The notes under the pieces are model-generated. The model was not told the DNA's origin. It saw only the letters and a list, made by a program, of their open reading frames with translations, and searched no databases. This document shows, one piece after another, positions 39,101-51,400 of a stretch of DNA of 64,000 nt (its first letter is position 1; every line of letters starts with the position of its first letter). The DNA lies in NCBI GenBank assembly GCA_965153455.1, contig OZ234500.1, positions 16,801,579 to 16,865,578 on the forward strand, in the 5' to 3' direction. Source of the DNA: Sphagnum compactum (lineage: Eukaryota; Bryophyta; Sphagnopsida; Sphagnales). Position numbers and translations under genes: made by a program.

Positions 39101-41104
39101 CGTTGGATTGTAATTGCACCCAACATGTTTATTCATGTGTTTATCAACAATAAACCAAGTGAAGTTTTTTTTAGAGAATATAAAGGAATATATATTAAAA
39201 ACATCAAGAAATGATGTGATTAAGGTTAGGTAATGAATGAATTTAATGCTAAAAACATCTATCAAATTTTCATTCTTGATTTATATAACCTAAAATAAGG
39301 AATTGTAAATATAATGAGACATTAAGAAAGGACTATCCCAGTGCATAAAAACTTTCAAGAGTGTTTTAAAGCACAAAGTCATGAGGAAACAAATCCAATT
39401 TTTGCAAGAATTAATGTATTGTGTTGAAGCATTTCACAGTCAAAATTTCCAAAATTAAGGCAACAAGTGAAATATGAAACATTGAAAAAAAAATTCAATG
39501 AAGTAATGACAATTGTTAAGAAGAAAAGAAAGACATGGAAGAAATTCCATGGCCAATGACTACATGTGTGTTAGAATTTATGTGCAAGATGATTTAATTT
39601 GTAATTAAATTTGAGTCGAAAAAACATCCTTGGAAATGAGATAAACCATATTTCTCACAAGTTTTAAGGCACATGCAATCATCAATTGTGTAGTGTTTTC
39701 CATGTTTTCTTCCTTTTTATCAAGAATTGTTATAATTTCATGAGATATTTCTTTATGTTCATATTTTACTTCTTGCTTCAATTTAAGCAATGATTTGGTG
39801 GTGAAATGTTTGAACACTAATGCATTGATTTTATTAAACACTTGACATGTCTTTTGATGGCTTGGCCTTAAAACACCCTTGCATCATTTTTAACAATGCC
39901 ATAGTCCTTTTTTTCTATCCAATTTCAATGTCTTTAAAACTCAATGTTATAATACATTTAGTTCAAGAATGAAACTTTGGTAGAATTATATAAAACTTTT
40001 TCATTAAAGCCTTAATCACATCATTTCATGATGTTTTCAAAGTCTTCACCTTTATTTTTTCTAAACATGGGAATAAACATCTTGTTATCATTGCCTCACC
40101 ACTATTATTTCACCGATAACTAAAAATATCCTCAATAGGTCTTTGAACAAATGAACTTGACTATGAACAATAAGCAATGGTGAAGGCATTGGTAATTCAT
40201 CTTTTAAAAACCAAGTGATCCAAAGAATGAAAGGCTTTGCCTTGTGTTAGCATTGCTCTCTTGCAAAGGTCAACCAAACCCAACATCTATCAACATCCTC
40301 ATTCCTTCAAAATCTATGTAAGTTCTACCCATAATTATCCTCTAGTCTAAAGGTTTCATTAAATTCTTATAAACATAAAACTCAAGTCCTAGTCATGGAA
40401 CCAAAAGTGAAACCAAAATGGTTGAAGTTGATTGAATCTACGTAGTTTATTACATAACCACAAAGATATGTGCTTTAGGAGATTACCATGGAAACCATCA
40501 ACCTAAGACAAAATAATGCAAAACTTTAACATTCATTTCATTCATCATCACACATACATATCAAAACACCACCTTATGTGGTTCAGAGATGGTGGTGAAG
40601 CTTCATTGCAAACAATATTAACTAAAACCATTCATTCATACCTCCACAACCATGATACTAACAATCAAATCATAAGTGTTGAATTCTGAATGCCAAAACA
40701 ACTTCAAATCCCCTTCTTAAATCCAAGAAAAAAGAAAGGTCTCCAAGCACCTTCCTAAAGTAAAGAAGCTCCACCCACAACATCCTAATTTAGGTTATAC
40801 TAAAGGTGGTCCTATTCCATAATTACACCCCATACATAAAGAGTCAACAAAACCATGAAGTATTGATCGTAGTTTATGTTTTGTCAATCAATCCATCCCC
40901 ATGTGAATCATCCCACACATGTTAAAAGCAAGTCAAATTAAGTCCATGCAACTTTTAAGAAAGTCTTCTTACTTTTGGCTAACCATAATACCATAGTAAA
41001 AAGTCTTGGTGTCTTCTTTGACAAATATTGAGGTCTTATTTGACAAATTATAAAACCATAATTTGTGCATTATTATTTACCCCAATTTGAAAGCTATATG
41101 TTTT
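36191..41104. other. AT-rich intergenic region, no supported gene
   Basis: Very AT-rich with many poly(A)/(T) tracts and an (ATT)n run near 37440-37490. No ORF over 80 codons looks coding. No RNA gene recognised. Confidence 0.6.
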
Positions 41105-41419
41105 TTGGCCTTGCTTACCAAGGCAAGGATATTGTGTTCAGATTCATTATAGAGTATAGTAGCTTAAAGGGATTTTGGCCCCTATGTAATAGGTCTATTT
41201 TCATATGAGGATTTTTGAAAGATGATATTTTGGCTTGTGTACTTGAAACTTGAGATAAGTTACAAAGTTATAATATCTTGAAGGATTTTGGTTTCTTTTA
41301 GAGGATTTTTGGAAGATTATATTTTTACATGGTGAAATATTTGAGTTTCCATAATTCTTCTTTTGCCTTAAGATATTTTAAAATGTAAATGGCAAGGCTA
41401 TGTGACACACCCCTTGTTT
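41105..41419 (-). repeat. R1 dispersed repeat, copy C (inverted)
   Basis: The reverse complement of copies A and B. Reading the minus strand gives the same AACAAGGGG start, the CTTAAGGCAAAAGAAGAAT block and the CCTTGCCTTGGTAAGCAAGG end. Because the flanks differ in all three copies, the shared ends probably mark the true element boundaries. Confidence 0.85.
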
Positions 41420-41690
41420 AGCATTGCATGCACTTGGTTGCATGCTTTACCAAGGTTCATGAGGAATTAAACAAATAATGGTAATTCATCCAAGTCTAAA
41501 TTGATCTCATTTGAACACACTATTTGGTTTTGAAATGTGTTTTCATCATCCCAAACCTTCGAAAACCACAAGCATACAAAGTAATCTTATTTAAGAAGGA
41601 TACAAAACTCATACGTGTCATGATTCAATAGTCACATGGTGAAGAAGATGCTCTTATTTATAGCTGAGCAGGCCATCATCTTCTCTCTTT

Positions 41691-41816
41691 AAAATTAAGA
41701 TTTGTACAGGAAGGTGCTCAGCAAGATATTGAGGAGATGAAAGTACAACGTTTAAAACTAAGATTTGTACGGGAAGGTGCTCAGCAATGTATTGAGGAGA
41801 TGAAGTACAATGGAGA
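41691..41816. repeat. 63-bp tandem duplication
   Basis: Two units start near 41691 and 41754, each with AAGATTTGTAC, GGAAGGTGCTCAGCAA and ATTGAGGAGATGAA. The period of 63 keeps reading frame, so a short minus ORF shows the same peptide twice (AEHLPVQIL), but it is only 60 codons long and matches nothing recognised. Confidence 0.85.
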
Positions 41817-44800
41817 GTAAAAGGAAAAAAGAGCAAGCATCAAAATACTGAAAGGAAAAACACTAGGATGCTCTGAATTCTTGGGTGATGGTAGCTGACA
41901 GATAGAGCAAAGAGTCAAGGGAGCCACAGAACTGTCTCTCCCCTCCCCTGCAAACCGAGGAACAATTGAGGCATGAACAGGAGAAAACTGATAGAACTGA
42001 TACCATGCCCACATCTTGATAGTCACATTATGTATGCCCTTGGTTCCAATTACAAACAGCTTGTGTGTCGGGTAAGGCCTGAGGTCAAGGGCATCACCAG
42101 AGGAATGTCACCTTGTGCCACCCTTTCCTCTGGTAATTCCCTGGACCTCAACCCTAACCCCATGTAAAGCCCTATCAAAATTTGTGACAAAAATGGAATT
42201 TAGCTCTGGAAAATGGAAGATTCTGCTGGAGAAATGGGAGATCCCGCTAGAAAACTGGACATACCTCTGTAGAATATAATGCATTTGATTCTCAGAAGTC
42301 AAGTTTCGGTGCAGAACATGCCGTAGGAATACTCTAGAAAAGCTTTTAGTGCTGGAAGAAAAGTGGCGGATATAGAAGAAAAGCCAAAGGCCTGATCTTC
42401 AAACTTCAAATCCCTGAGCTTCTAGTATTCCAATAATCTCAAAGTCACGATTAGCTCACTGTCCAATAGACACAACACTCCGTGGCTCTCTCTCCTTCTT
42501 CCTCCTCCCTGACACCAATCAAGAAAACAAATCCTGACAGAAGTCTCTTGACAGGGAGTTGTAAACTTGCAAAGCAGGACATGCAATTTAGTTGATTTTC
42601 AATCACACAACTCTTCCCAAGGGGATCAAATCAGACTGTCCAAATATGAAAACATTGACTTGTTTTGCTTGTTAAAAGATCACGGAGTAGTTTGTGGGAA
42701 TGGAAGGGAAAACGTCCAGCAGCTCGTTGTGTAATGGCTCTGCCTTCTGTTTTTTGATAAGTTCAAATTACGGCTTCCATTGTCTCTTGTGAGACATCTG
42801 ATTAAATTATTGCTTCCCTGCAGGATCTAGAATTTCTCTGGTTGTCATTTACACAGTGACTGAATGAAGTTTGTGTCAGAATTTTACCCCAAAATTCTGC
42901 ACGGATGCATAGCCTCTTCCCTACAGGGATTATGTCTCCACTTGTCGTCACCCATCGTTGTCATTCCTACATTGGTTCAAGCTGAGCCAGAATGCTATCC
43001 TCAAATCCCGCATAGGTAAGAAGTCTCTTCCCTCCAGGCAGAGCCAACAAACAGGTGGGAAACACGGGCTTTAGGCTTCTACTTGTACATGTAGAACAAT
43101 ACTTTTTTTAAGCTCTCAATTTTGGGATTTGGTGCCTTACTTCTTAAGACTAATCTTAGGCTCACCAACTTTAGGCTCACCGTCATGCTATCTTCACAAA
43201 TACCAACAACAAACAATGACAACAATAGGAGACTACTTTGCCTTCTCATTATGTCACAAGATTTGATTTTCCAACTGCCAAAAAAACTCTGATCTCTGTT
43301 TGTTGATCCATAATGAATTCTTGGTTCTAATGGAAAGCCTCTACTACTTCTATTGGCTCTCAGCCCCCCATACAATTCGGCGCCTAAACTAAGCGCGGGT
43401 GGGTGTTTGTCTGAAGAGTTTCTTTCTATGTTCTAGAATGTAGATTAGTACATAGATGCTGTCTGGGCAGGCCACCCACCACCTCCGAGTTGTAAAAGAT
43501 AACAAAAATGTTCCTCTTCCATTCCTTTTGTTTTCTTCCCATGAAGAGAAATTTGTACCTACTTTAAAGATCACAAATTGCATGAGGGGGGAGGGTTCTT
43601 AGTTCTTACACATACTCCTTAACCCCTGAAGGTGAGGACTGTGAGAATTGGCACTGAAAACCCAGCCCATATTGGGCCTGCCTGATGTTTAGGGTTTAAG
43701 AGCAGGAGGGACCTTATTATACCTCCAAATAAGCATACGATCCCTCCCACTCTTAAGGAGTAGGCATAATATTCAGTGTTGGTCTGGTATGGAGGACCTC
43801 CACCTAGTATCATCACTGATATAAAGTATAGGAGAAGGTTCTGTAACTAGGACCTTCCGGAATGGAGGTCTCATCCTGAGGCTCATAGGCCAAGGGGAGG
43901 GGTCAAAAATCCCAAAGGTCCTAGTTACAAAACCTTCACCTACAGAAATTTCCGCAAGGTTTGCTTTTCATCTCTTTCTAACTTTTCACCTTTTTTTCGC
44001 TTTATGTCCTCACACTAAACAGTAGTCACAAAACTACGGATCTCTCTCTTTCTCTCTCTCTCTCTGCATGAGGACAACAATGACACAAAGAATTAACTAA
44101 AGAATCCTAAAAGTTGAAAATGAGAACTGTACCTTACGAAATCTGGAAGGCACAGTTGACAGGCTCTACTGTACATTCCACATTTCGGAAGGTACAGTGG
44201 GAGAGTCCCCCAAAAAAACACTAAGGAAAAACTAAGGGGGACTTCACGACTGCTAACAAGGACCTTACCAATCGAGTATGAGCCGAGGAATACTAGCCTT
44301 ATACTAGTGGTATCAGTCTGGCAGGTACTCAAGGTGATGCCCGCCTTCTACCACTTTTGTTTCCATCTCAATACCAAGTTCCATACCAGTCATGTACCAG
44401 CCAAAAAACAGTCTTTGACTTGCTACCAAGACAAGATTGGTATGAAAGCTTTTTAATGTACCCAATACAAGTACCAGCCTGGTATGCACCAGGGAAAAGA
44501 CCCCTGATACTGGGATCAGCTAGAGTGTTCAAAAGTTGATACCAGACCAACACCGGTGATATCCGTCCTCTTTTCTAGAGAGAGAGAGTCATGGCTATGA
44601 GTTGCCCTCCAACTACAACACTACCAAAGACAATCATCTGATGAAAAATATGATTTTTAATAAAAAAATTAAGTTTCATTTAGATGAAAATATTGAATGG
44701 CATTGCATGCAACTTGAATTCAATTCAATTGAAGAAAAATGGAATGCAAATTAGTGAAGAAGGTATAGAAAATTTGCTGTGACCATAGTGTTGAAAATAA

Positions 44801-45400
44801 AACTTCAAAAAAACAAGATCCAAAAAAAACACTTTTCCATTCCTCTTTTCTTGAGAATCAATTAAATAGATTTTGATTTGGAATTGTCATTCACAAGGAC
44901 GACTTATGGAACCTAAAGCCATTCTACCTAAACTAGCTCCAATGAATCATTGTCACAGAGTATGGACTAGGTGATGGCAAAAGGCCATTGGTTACTGCAC
45001 ATAAAAACCTTGGGAGTTTTTGATAGTGTAAATGAAAGGCGCCATACCTGAGGTAATTAGGCATCAATAGCGAGCAAGCATTTCAAAAAACAAAACACCC
45101 ACCCACCGAGGCAAGTCTTTTGCTTTTCAAAATGCTCACATTATGTTCTTTTATCTTTTCACCGTGATATTTGGCAAGTACCAGGTGGTTCCTGCCAGGC
45201 ATCATAATAATTTTTTTTAGAAAAAAAAAATTCCAAGTCTACTTTTACAACACTCTTGGGCCAGAGCATTCCTAAAATAATGGGCCCTTAGACTCCTGCC
45301 TCAAGGGCCTGTTATTCAGAATTGCCACAGCCCTAGGGTGGTACCATACACTTAACCAACATCCTTTACATCCATAACCTGCTCAGTAGGTGGATGCAAA
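41817..45400. other. GC-richer intergenic block, probably retroelement-derived
   Basis: This stretch is visibly richer in G+C than its flanks and has features of LTR-like DNA: a GAGGGGGGAGGGTTCTTAG purine tract at about 43583, a TTATTATACC box near 43714, and repeated CTACC/GGTAC motifs near 44260-44560. No retroelement protein was recognised in it. Confidence 0.4.
43827..43944. repeat. 30-bp inverted repeat (hairpin)
   Basis: The arm 43827-43856 (core GAAGGTTCTGTAACTAGGAC) pairs with 43915-43944 (core GTCCTAGTTACAAAACCTTC) with only a few mismatches. The loop is 58 bases. It could be a MITE remnant or a small-RNA foldback. Confidence 0.7.
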
Positions 45401-46135
45401 TTGCATTTTGTCCATACAAAGCTTGAGATAAATGCACTTTTTATCATGTTTCATCCACACACATTTGGCAACTTTAATATGTGGATGTCCAACTAGGAAG
45501 AGACTGTGAGGAATCCCACAATCCCAATTATGTGGGCGAAATTTAGAGGAAGAGAGACAGAGACAGAGGGGATTGGAAAACTCACTTGAACAAGTACATG
45601 GCTCAAACTGGTAGCAATCCTTCCAAAAAACAGACAAAGTTTTGTTAGATTTATGAAAGCATTTTATGATGTAAAGTTGTTTAATTTAATTTGGGTCAAT
45701 TCTTTAATTATCATCACAAGAATAAGGCAACCATTTGGAAATTATTGGGCTAAATTGGTGATATGGTTGATGATTTTAGACACCCACATAAACCAAATGG
45801 ATGGCCCAATTGCGTTTCTCTTTGATGCAGATAGCAGAGTGCTTCTGCCTGAAGTGATGTCAGAGTCTTCTGCCATAGGCTTGGCCTTGATTTCATGTGA
45901 ATCTCAAAATCTGCACAATCTATGATTTGCCAGTTGAAATGAAGCAGTCTCACTCTCCAAAACTTCTCTAGAATCCTTGCCTCCAAACCAAGCATAAAAA
46001 TATCACTGAAATTTTTCCTTTTATATGTTTTGAGTGTGCTTATTCCCCTGAATGAAGAAGAAAAAATGTGAAAACAGAATGACATGCTGTGCTGATAGTC
46101 CAGGAGTGATGCAGAAACATCATTCAGGGAAAACC
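45401..46135. other. Downstream of the amidase fragments, no supported gene
   Basis: A minus ORF (46139-45750) directly follows the amidase C-terminus but has no family resemblance. It is probably 3' flanking or UTR sequence. Confidence 0.4.
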
Positions 46136-47640
46136 TCATGCAAATTGTACCTCAAAGGCTGTGGCAACATGCAACAGAGTGGCTTCCTCCCATGGGCATC
46201 CTATCAACTGCAAACCAATTGGCAATCCCTTTGAATCATTGCCCACCTGTACCTGCCACATACAAGCACATTCTTAGAATAATACTAGTCAATCAACACA
46301 CCATCCTGCCCTCACCCATGTATCTGGCCTCTCTTAGCTGCTTCATGGGCACAAAATGTGAACAATTTTTGTCCTTCCCATCAGTAGCTTGTTCAAGATT
46401 ATGACCATTTGAAACAGGGCATGATACAAACAAGGGCTAAATGGACTGTTCCATGAACCTGCACAATTTGACATTCCTTCTGGTTGGACAAAATCCTATA
46501 AAAAAATGAAGTGACCAACACAAAAGGGCAAGTCTTATATATGTGACCAGACTCACACATCTGGACATCAATATATAGTAGTTTGGTCTGAACTTTTGCT
46601 GGGTGCAACCATGCAACCCCAACAACCAAACTCCAAGAGAATCACTATTCTCCATCATATATGCCTCCAGGGTATAACAATTGACTTTGAGAGCTGTTGA
46701 AGCATATGTGACAGCTGACAACTGGCCAATAACTATTTTCTTACTCTCTACATGAACTGCTTTCAGTTAAAGTAAGGTTTCAGGACTCACCACTCTTCAC
46801 TAGATCACTTTCCCCTGCACTCAAAGCTTCTGGTGGAATCACTGGGGCTGGGCAACTGCAGTGGTATGAAGGAAAACTGGAGATCTGTAGCTTACTAAAA
46901 ACTGTATGCTACAGGTTGGAATAAATCTCCTTCAATGACAGGAATGCTTATGCAGTTGTGGAACACACAAAATGACATCAATAGTCTTCGGCCTGCATGT
47001 GAATATACATCACTCACCTCCTACATGTGTTGACAGAAGCATGTCAAGCCTGATCCTAAACTCATGGCATACTAGTATCAGAGAATCTGGTACATGCGTC
47101 TCACACTCACACACATCAGAGAAGAAAAAGAAGGTTATCACCGATAAAAGATGGAATTCTCAATTGCACACACTTCATGGGCTATGTTGAAAGAAAGGGG
47201 GCAGAAAAATGACTGAGAAATAAGCAAACCTCATCTTTTGATGAGCTAGTAAATCACCAGCAGTAAAACATTGAAAGAAAGACAAAGTTGCTTGAGTTTC
47301 ATAGCAGAGCTTTTGCAAGAAAAGATCAGAAAATCATTGTTGACAGTTTCTGCGAAATACTCAGGGACATGCAGAGTATGCCACTGTGCCACAGTGGCTC
47401 ACAACCAAATTCTAACAATTCATGATAGGAATCATGTGGATAACTGACAAGAACTCACAGAGAATTATCATACAGCATAGTCAGTCGGGAAAGCACAGAA
47501 GTGGTGGCTATACAGCAGTTACAGGCTGAGAATATAAATTTGTCATTCGGACGCCTTCACAGCATTGCTGCATATCTGCAACCAACAGAAACTTCATCAA
47601 ATGAACACGACTAATGCACAGAAATATGTGCTGCTGCAAT
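46136..47640 (-). pseudogene. Fatty acid amide hydrolase-like amidase, fragmentary
   Basis: Minus-strand pieces match the C-terminal half of plant FAAH (amidase signature family; hydrolyses N-acylethanolamines). APVIPPEALSAGESDLVK lies in a 65-base exon (46855-46791) with good splice sites. [20 protein letters not shown] lies in an exon starting at 46246, running to a stop at 46136 or spliced at 46151. Upstream, weaker matches are IRLDMLLSTH near 47045 and HMQAEDY/DVI near 46980 with a stop or shift between them. A block near 47580 (ADMQQCCEGVRM) may be another exon. The catalytic Ser-Ser-Lys region and the block between the two best exons (family LAANLLGFPAIS) were not found. A real gene with poorly seen exons is possible, but loss is more likely. 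Confidence 0.6.
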
Positions 47641-47928
47641 TCTGTGTCACCCCAGACAACAGTGGAGAATCCTTTGTGTTTGCAGTGGACATGTGCTTTC
47701 TTCAAAGTAGATACTAGGAGTCTAGGTAACTCTAGATTGAAACAGATGCTCTAGAAGTCCCAGACCACTAGTGCTTAACATCCTCCAGAAAAAGACATTG
47801 CTACCTTACCATTGACAAGATTATCAAGATTGCAGTGATGATGTCAGTGTTGATTTGCGACAATTTTTCTGTCTGAGGTCCGTGTGTGAGGGAGCTCTAG
47901 TGTATGCAAGATTTCATGATGCAGATTT

Positions 47929-47949
47929 AGGTTTAGGGTTAGGGTTTAA
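47929..47949 (+). promoter_or_regulatory. Telo-box cluster upstream of RFT1
   Basis: TTTAGGTTTAGGGTTAGGGT lies about 355 bp before the RFT1 start codon. Telo-boxes (AAACCCTAA or its complement) are frequent in plant promoters of housekeeping and growth genes, where they bind TRB/Purα-type factors. Function here is inferred from position only. Confidence 0.4.
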
Positions 47950-48302
47950 CGCTCTGCTTTCAACAAATCCCAGTCTGGTGCCATTTTGGTTTTGGATTTG
48001 TGTTTCTTTCTGCTTACAAATGCAACAAGTATGATGGGTCTGTGTTATGCCTATTATCGTCGAACTCTGATTTGGTTTGAGGTGGGTTTAGGGTGAGGTA
48101 AAAACCAAAAAGCTTCAATGAAGAGACATGGAGAAGCACACTCGACTTGAGGCAAGAAGGCAGACATGAAAGACTTGTTTGTTGCTTTTTTAGCTATGCT
48201 TTGGAGACATATATTGCAACAGAGAGCTGTTTTTTGTTGTCATCGTATGAGATGGTTTTACTGTGGTGTTCAGATCTGCTGCCATTTCGAGGTGGTTGAA
48301 AG

Positions 48303-48402
48303 ATGGCAGGCAGCACAGATGATGAGAGCAAGCCAGGGGCACGGGAGGGCTCCGTGCTCTTCCAGACCTTCATTCATCTCATGTGTATGTGTCTCTCTAC
48401 TG

Positions 48403-48476
<74 letters not shown>

Positions 48477-51400
48477 GTATCCATGCTGCTATGAAAGATT
48501 TACCTCCATAAAAGAGGCAGAATTGATGAGGCTCCTGGCAAAGAGAACAACCCAAACTCTACTGGGAAGGTATTCCAAAACTCTCAAAGATACACGTAAC
48601 TGCCAGATGCAGATACCAAGAAGAAAGTGCCCAACCACTATGTAACCACCTTGCCTAGAATCCCCAATTGCAATTCTTTGTTCTGGCCTGACCCAAAATG
48701 CATTCCCTTGACCTTCTTTGGAAGAACGTTTGTTCAATTCAAGAGTGGAATCTTAGGGTGGCTTTCTTGACTCCTTGGAGAAACATAAGGCCATGCAGGA
48801 TTGTGGGGTGAACTGCTATTAGAAAGTGTCCACATCATATAAGAAGGCACTAGTCTGTAGGGTATAAGGAGGTGACACTCATTGCACAGCAGTAATTTGT
48901 CTCTTTCTTCTGTCAATGTTAGGAGCAACAATGAATTTACATGTAGTAACCCATGTCTAGAAGCAGCTCGTCCTAACAATGTGGTATTATCCCTCATCTT
49001 GAAGTTGAACAGATTGTCTATTACAACTTGGACAAGGGGTGGCTGGGCTCTGTGTGGGGCAGTGTCACAGGTGAGTTCAAGGATTATCTCATTTGTTTTC
49101 AATGTGCTGGTAGCGCGCCGGCTCACTCAAGAACAATTTGGGGTATGTGGATGACTCCTGCAACCCAGAAAAGATCAAGCCTGTTAACCTAGCTATTGGG
49201 GCACATGGCCCCACTTGTAAGTGGTTTGGGGTTCAAAGTTTGAATCCCTAGGTCAATCATGCAGTCACTTTGAAAGCATAGGTTCTATTGCAGCCTGGAG
49301 GGAAGATTAGATTTTCATTGGTTATTTTGATTAGGACCATTGAATGTGTTCAGCTCCATCAGGAAACAGTAAGATTCATGGGTGGTGAGATACTTTGTCA
49401 CGCCTTTGGTGGCAGACATGTCATTCAGACTCTTAGTGTCTGAATACTACATTCTGGCGGAACTGCAGTTACAAGCCGTACAATTCCACCTTTTCACTAC
49501 AACTATTTTGTTCATCAGCCGGGAAGGTTTTCGCAGAGGCTGCTTACGGGGTCATGTTGGGTATGCATGCTTGTTTCAAATCCTATTACAATCTTCGAAA
49601 CATTTGTGTCATGTTGAAAGTCATTGGTCACTTTTTTGGGATTTAAGGTTCAGGTTTCTGATTGGTTCAGATTTTGAGGAAGGTGATGAGAAGTTTGATC
49701 AGACTTCAATAGGGGTTAGTGTCTTTGGTTGAAACCCCACAGGTTGCATATTAGATTTTGACAAATACATGTGATATTTTATGAAGTTGCTCTGGTTTGG
49801 GTGTCCACCTCTACCAGAGGCAGGGCCTGTTTTGATGGGACAATACATGGTATGTCCTTTCTCTGAAATCTGGTCATATGCAGTCATGAGGTTGAGATAG
49901 CATTGTGTTGTCTTGACAATGTTGGGTACAGAACAGGATCCTCAGAGGCAGAGAACAGCTCCAGAGTATTGGCAGTGGCATGGCTAACATTGCCATGGGG
50001 AGTCATCTCTTCATTGATATTATACAACTTTGTGATGTGGTGGCAAGGCCTTGACTTCTCTCAAGATTATGCTCGCTCTATTTTTGTACTTGGTAAACTT
50101 CTGCACTACTTACATGCAGTTACATTTTTTCTTAAGACTTAGCACTCACTGAGTTGGTGTCAATTCAGTCTTAGTGTCAGTTTGACATGGAAACTAATCT
50201 GTCATATATTTTTTCTTGAGGCATAGAACAGGAGTGGCAGCAGTGCTGGAGCTGGGGAGTGAGCCTTTGTATATTCTGGCACAGCATTTATTGTTGCTTC
50301 GCATACGTGTGGGCATTGAAGTAGTGGCCACCTTGGCACGATCCCTTGTCACTTTCATCCTCCTTATTCAAGGAATAGGACTGGTGACTACTTGCACCCA
50401 TTTTTGCATTTCTAGAGTTTCATTCCGACCTGGTGTGATGCAATTTGTTATGAGGTTTTCATTTTCAGCATCAAGACAGCATGCTGGTTGTTAGGGCTCA
50501 CCAGGTTTCACACCCACCTTGCAAGTGTCACACCATGTACCACAAATGCATTATTCTATATAATGACAGGGATTGGTTAGGTCACCTTGTCTTCAAAGTC
50601 CAAAAACTTAGGTACTTTCTTGTCTCAGTGGAAGGATTGTGAGAAAGTGTGTGCCTTCTACAATACTGTAATAGCTGGAAGAGTGAAAGTGGCACTTGTT
50701 AGACTGGCATTGTCATTCTGCCTTGTTTTGATCTCAAATGATAAGTCTTGTGGCAGCAAAGCCAAGGGTGGATAAACCCGAATCCCATTTGAACTCTGAT
50801 GCTAAGCACCTACAATAGAAGTACTGGGATGGTTTAGCAACCAGGAAGCCAAGTGCTGCCAGTAGTAAATCACAGCTTCCAAGGAGAAAACACTGCCTAT
50901 GTTGTAGGAAAGAGTCTCTCATCATGCCTGGCATCAATTTTGATTTTGAAAAGGTTTAGCTCTTTGGCTTTCTGCTTTTACTTCCAGGGTGGAGGCCTAC
51001 TATTTGCATATGGGCAATTAGCATATGGAGCATGCTTGCTTTTGGGCTACTGGTCCTACTTTCTCATGTTCCATGGCAGCACAAGAAAGTCTAATCTCAA
51101 CCTCTTCCCTTTCAGGTATGGGTCCTTATAAAGCTAGGCTAAGCATAAACTGCTATTAGCTGCTAAAATGTGGGCACATTCACATCAAGTTGCACTGATA
51201 TGTAATGGCCAAGGTTGATAGCCTAGTAGTGGTTGAGGATGCTACTTGTGATAGTCAACCCAATTACAACAGGTTGGATTGGTAAAGCAGTGGTGCAAAG
51301 CATTGGAATTTCAGTTGTGGAGAGCTTTGGGCAGCCATGGTGACAGCCATTTTGAAAGTGTCTACCTCCAATAGGATGTACTAATAGGAGTGAACAAGCA

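Noticed and set aside
48166-48645. 159-codon ORF over the CT microsatellite
   Set aside because: A third of it is Ser-Leu from the CT run. The RFT1 exon 1 frame (48303) is a different frame and is supported by splice phase.
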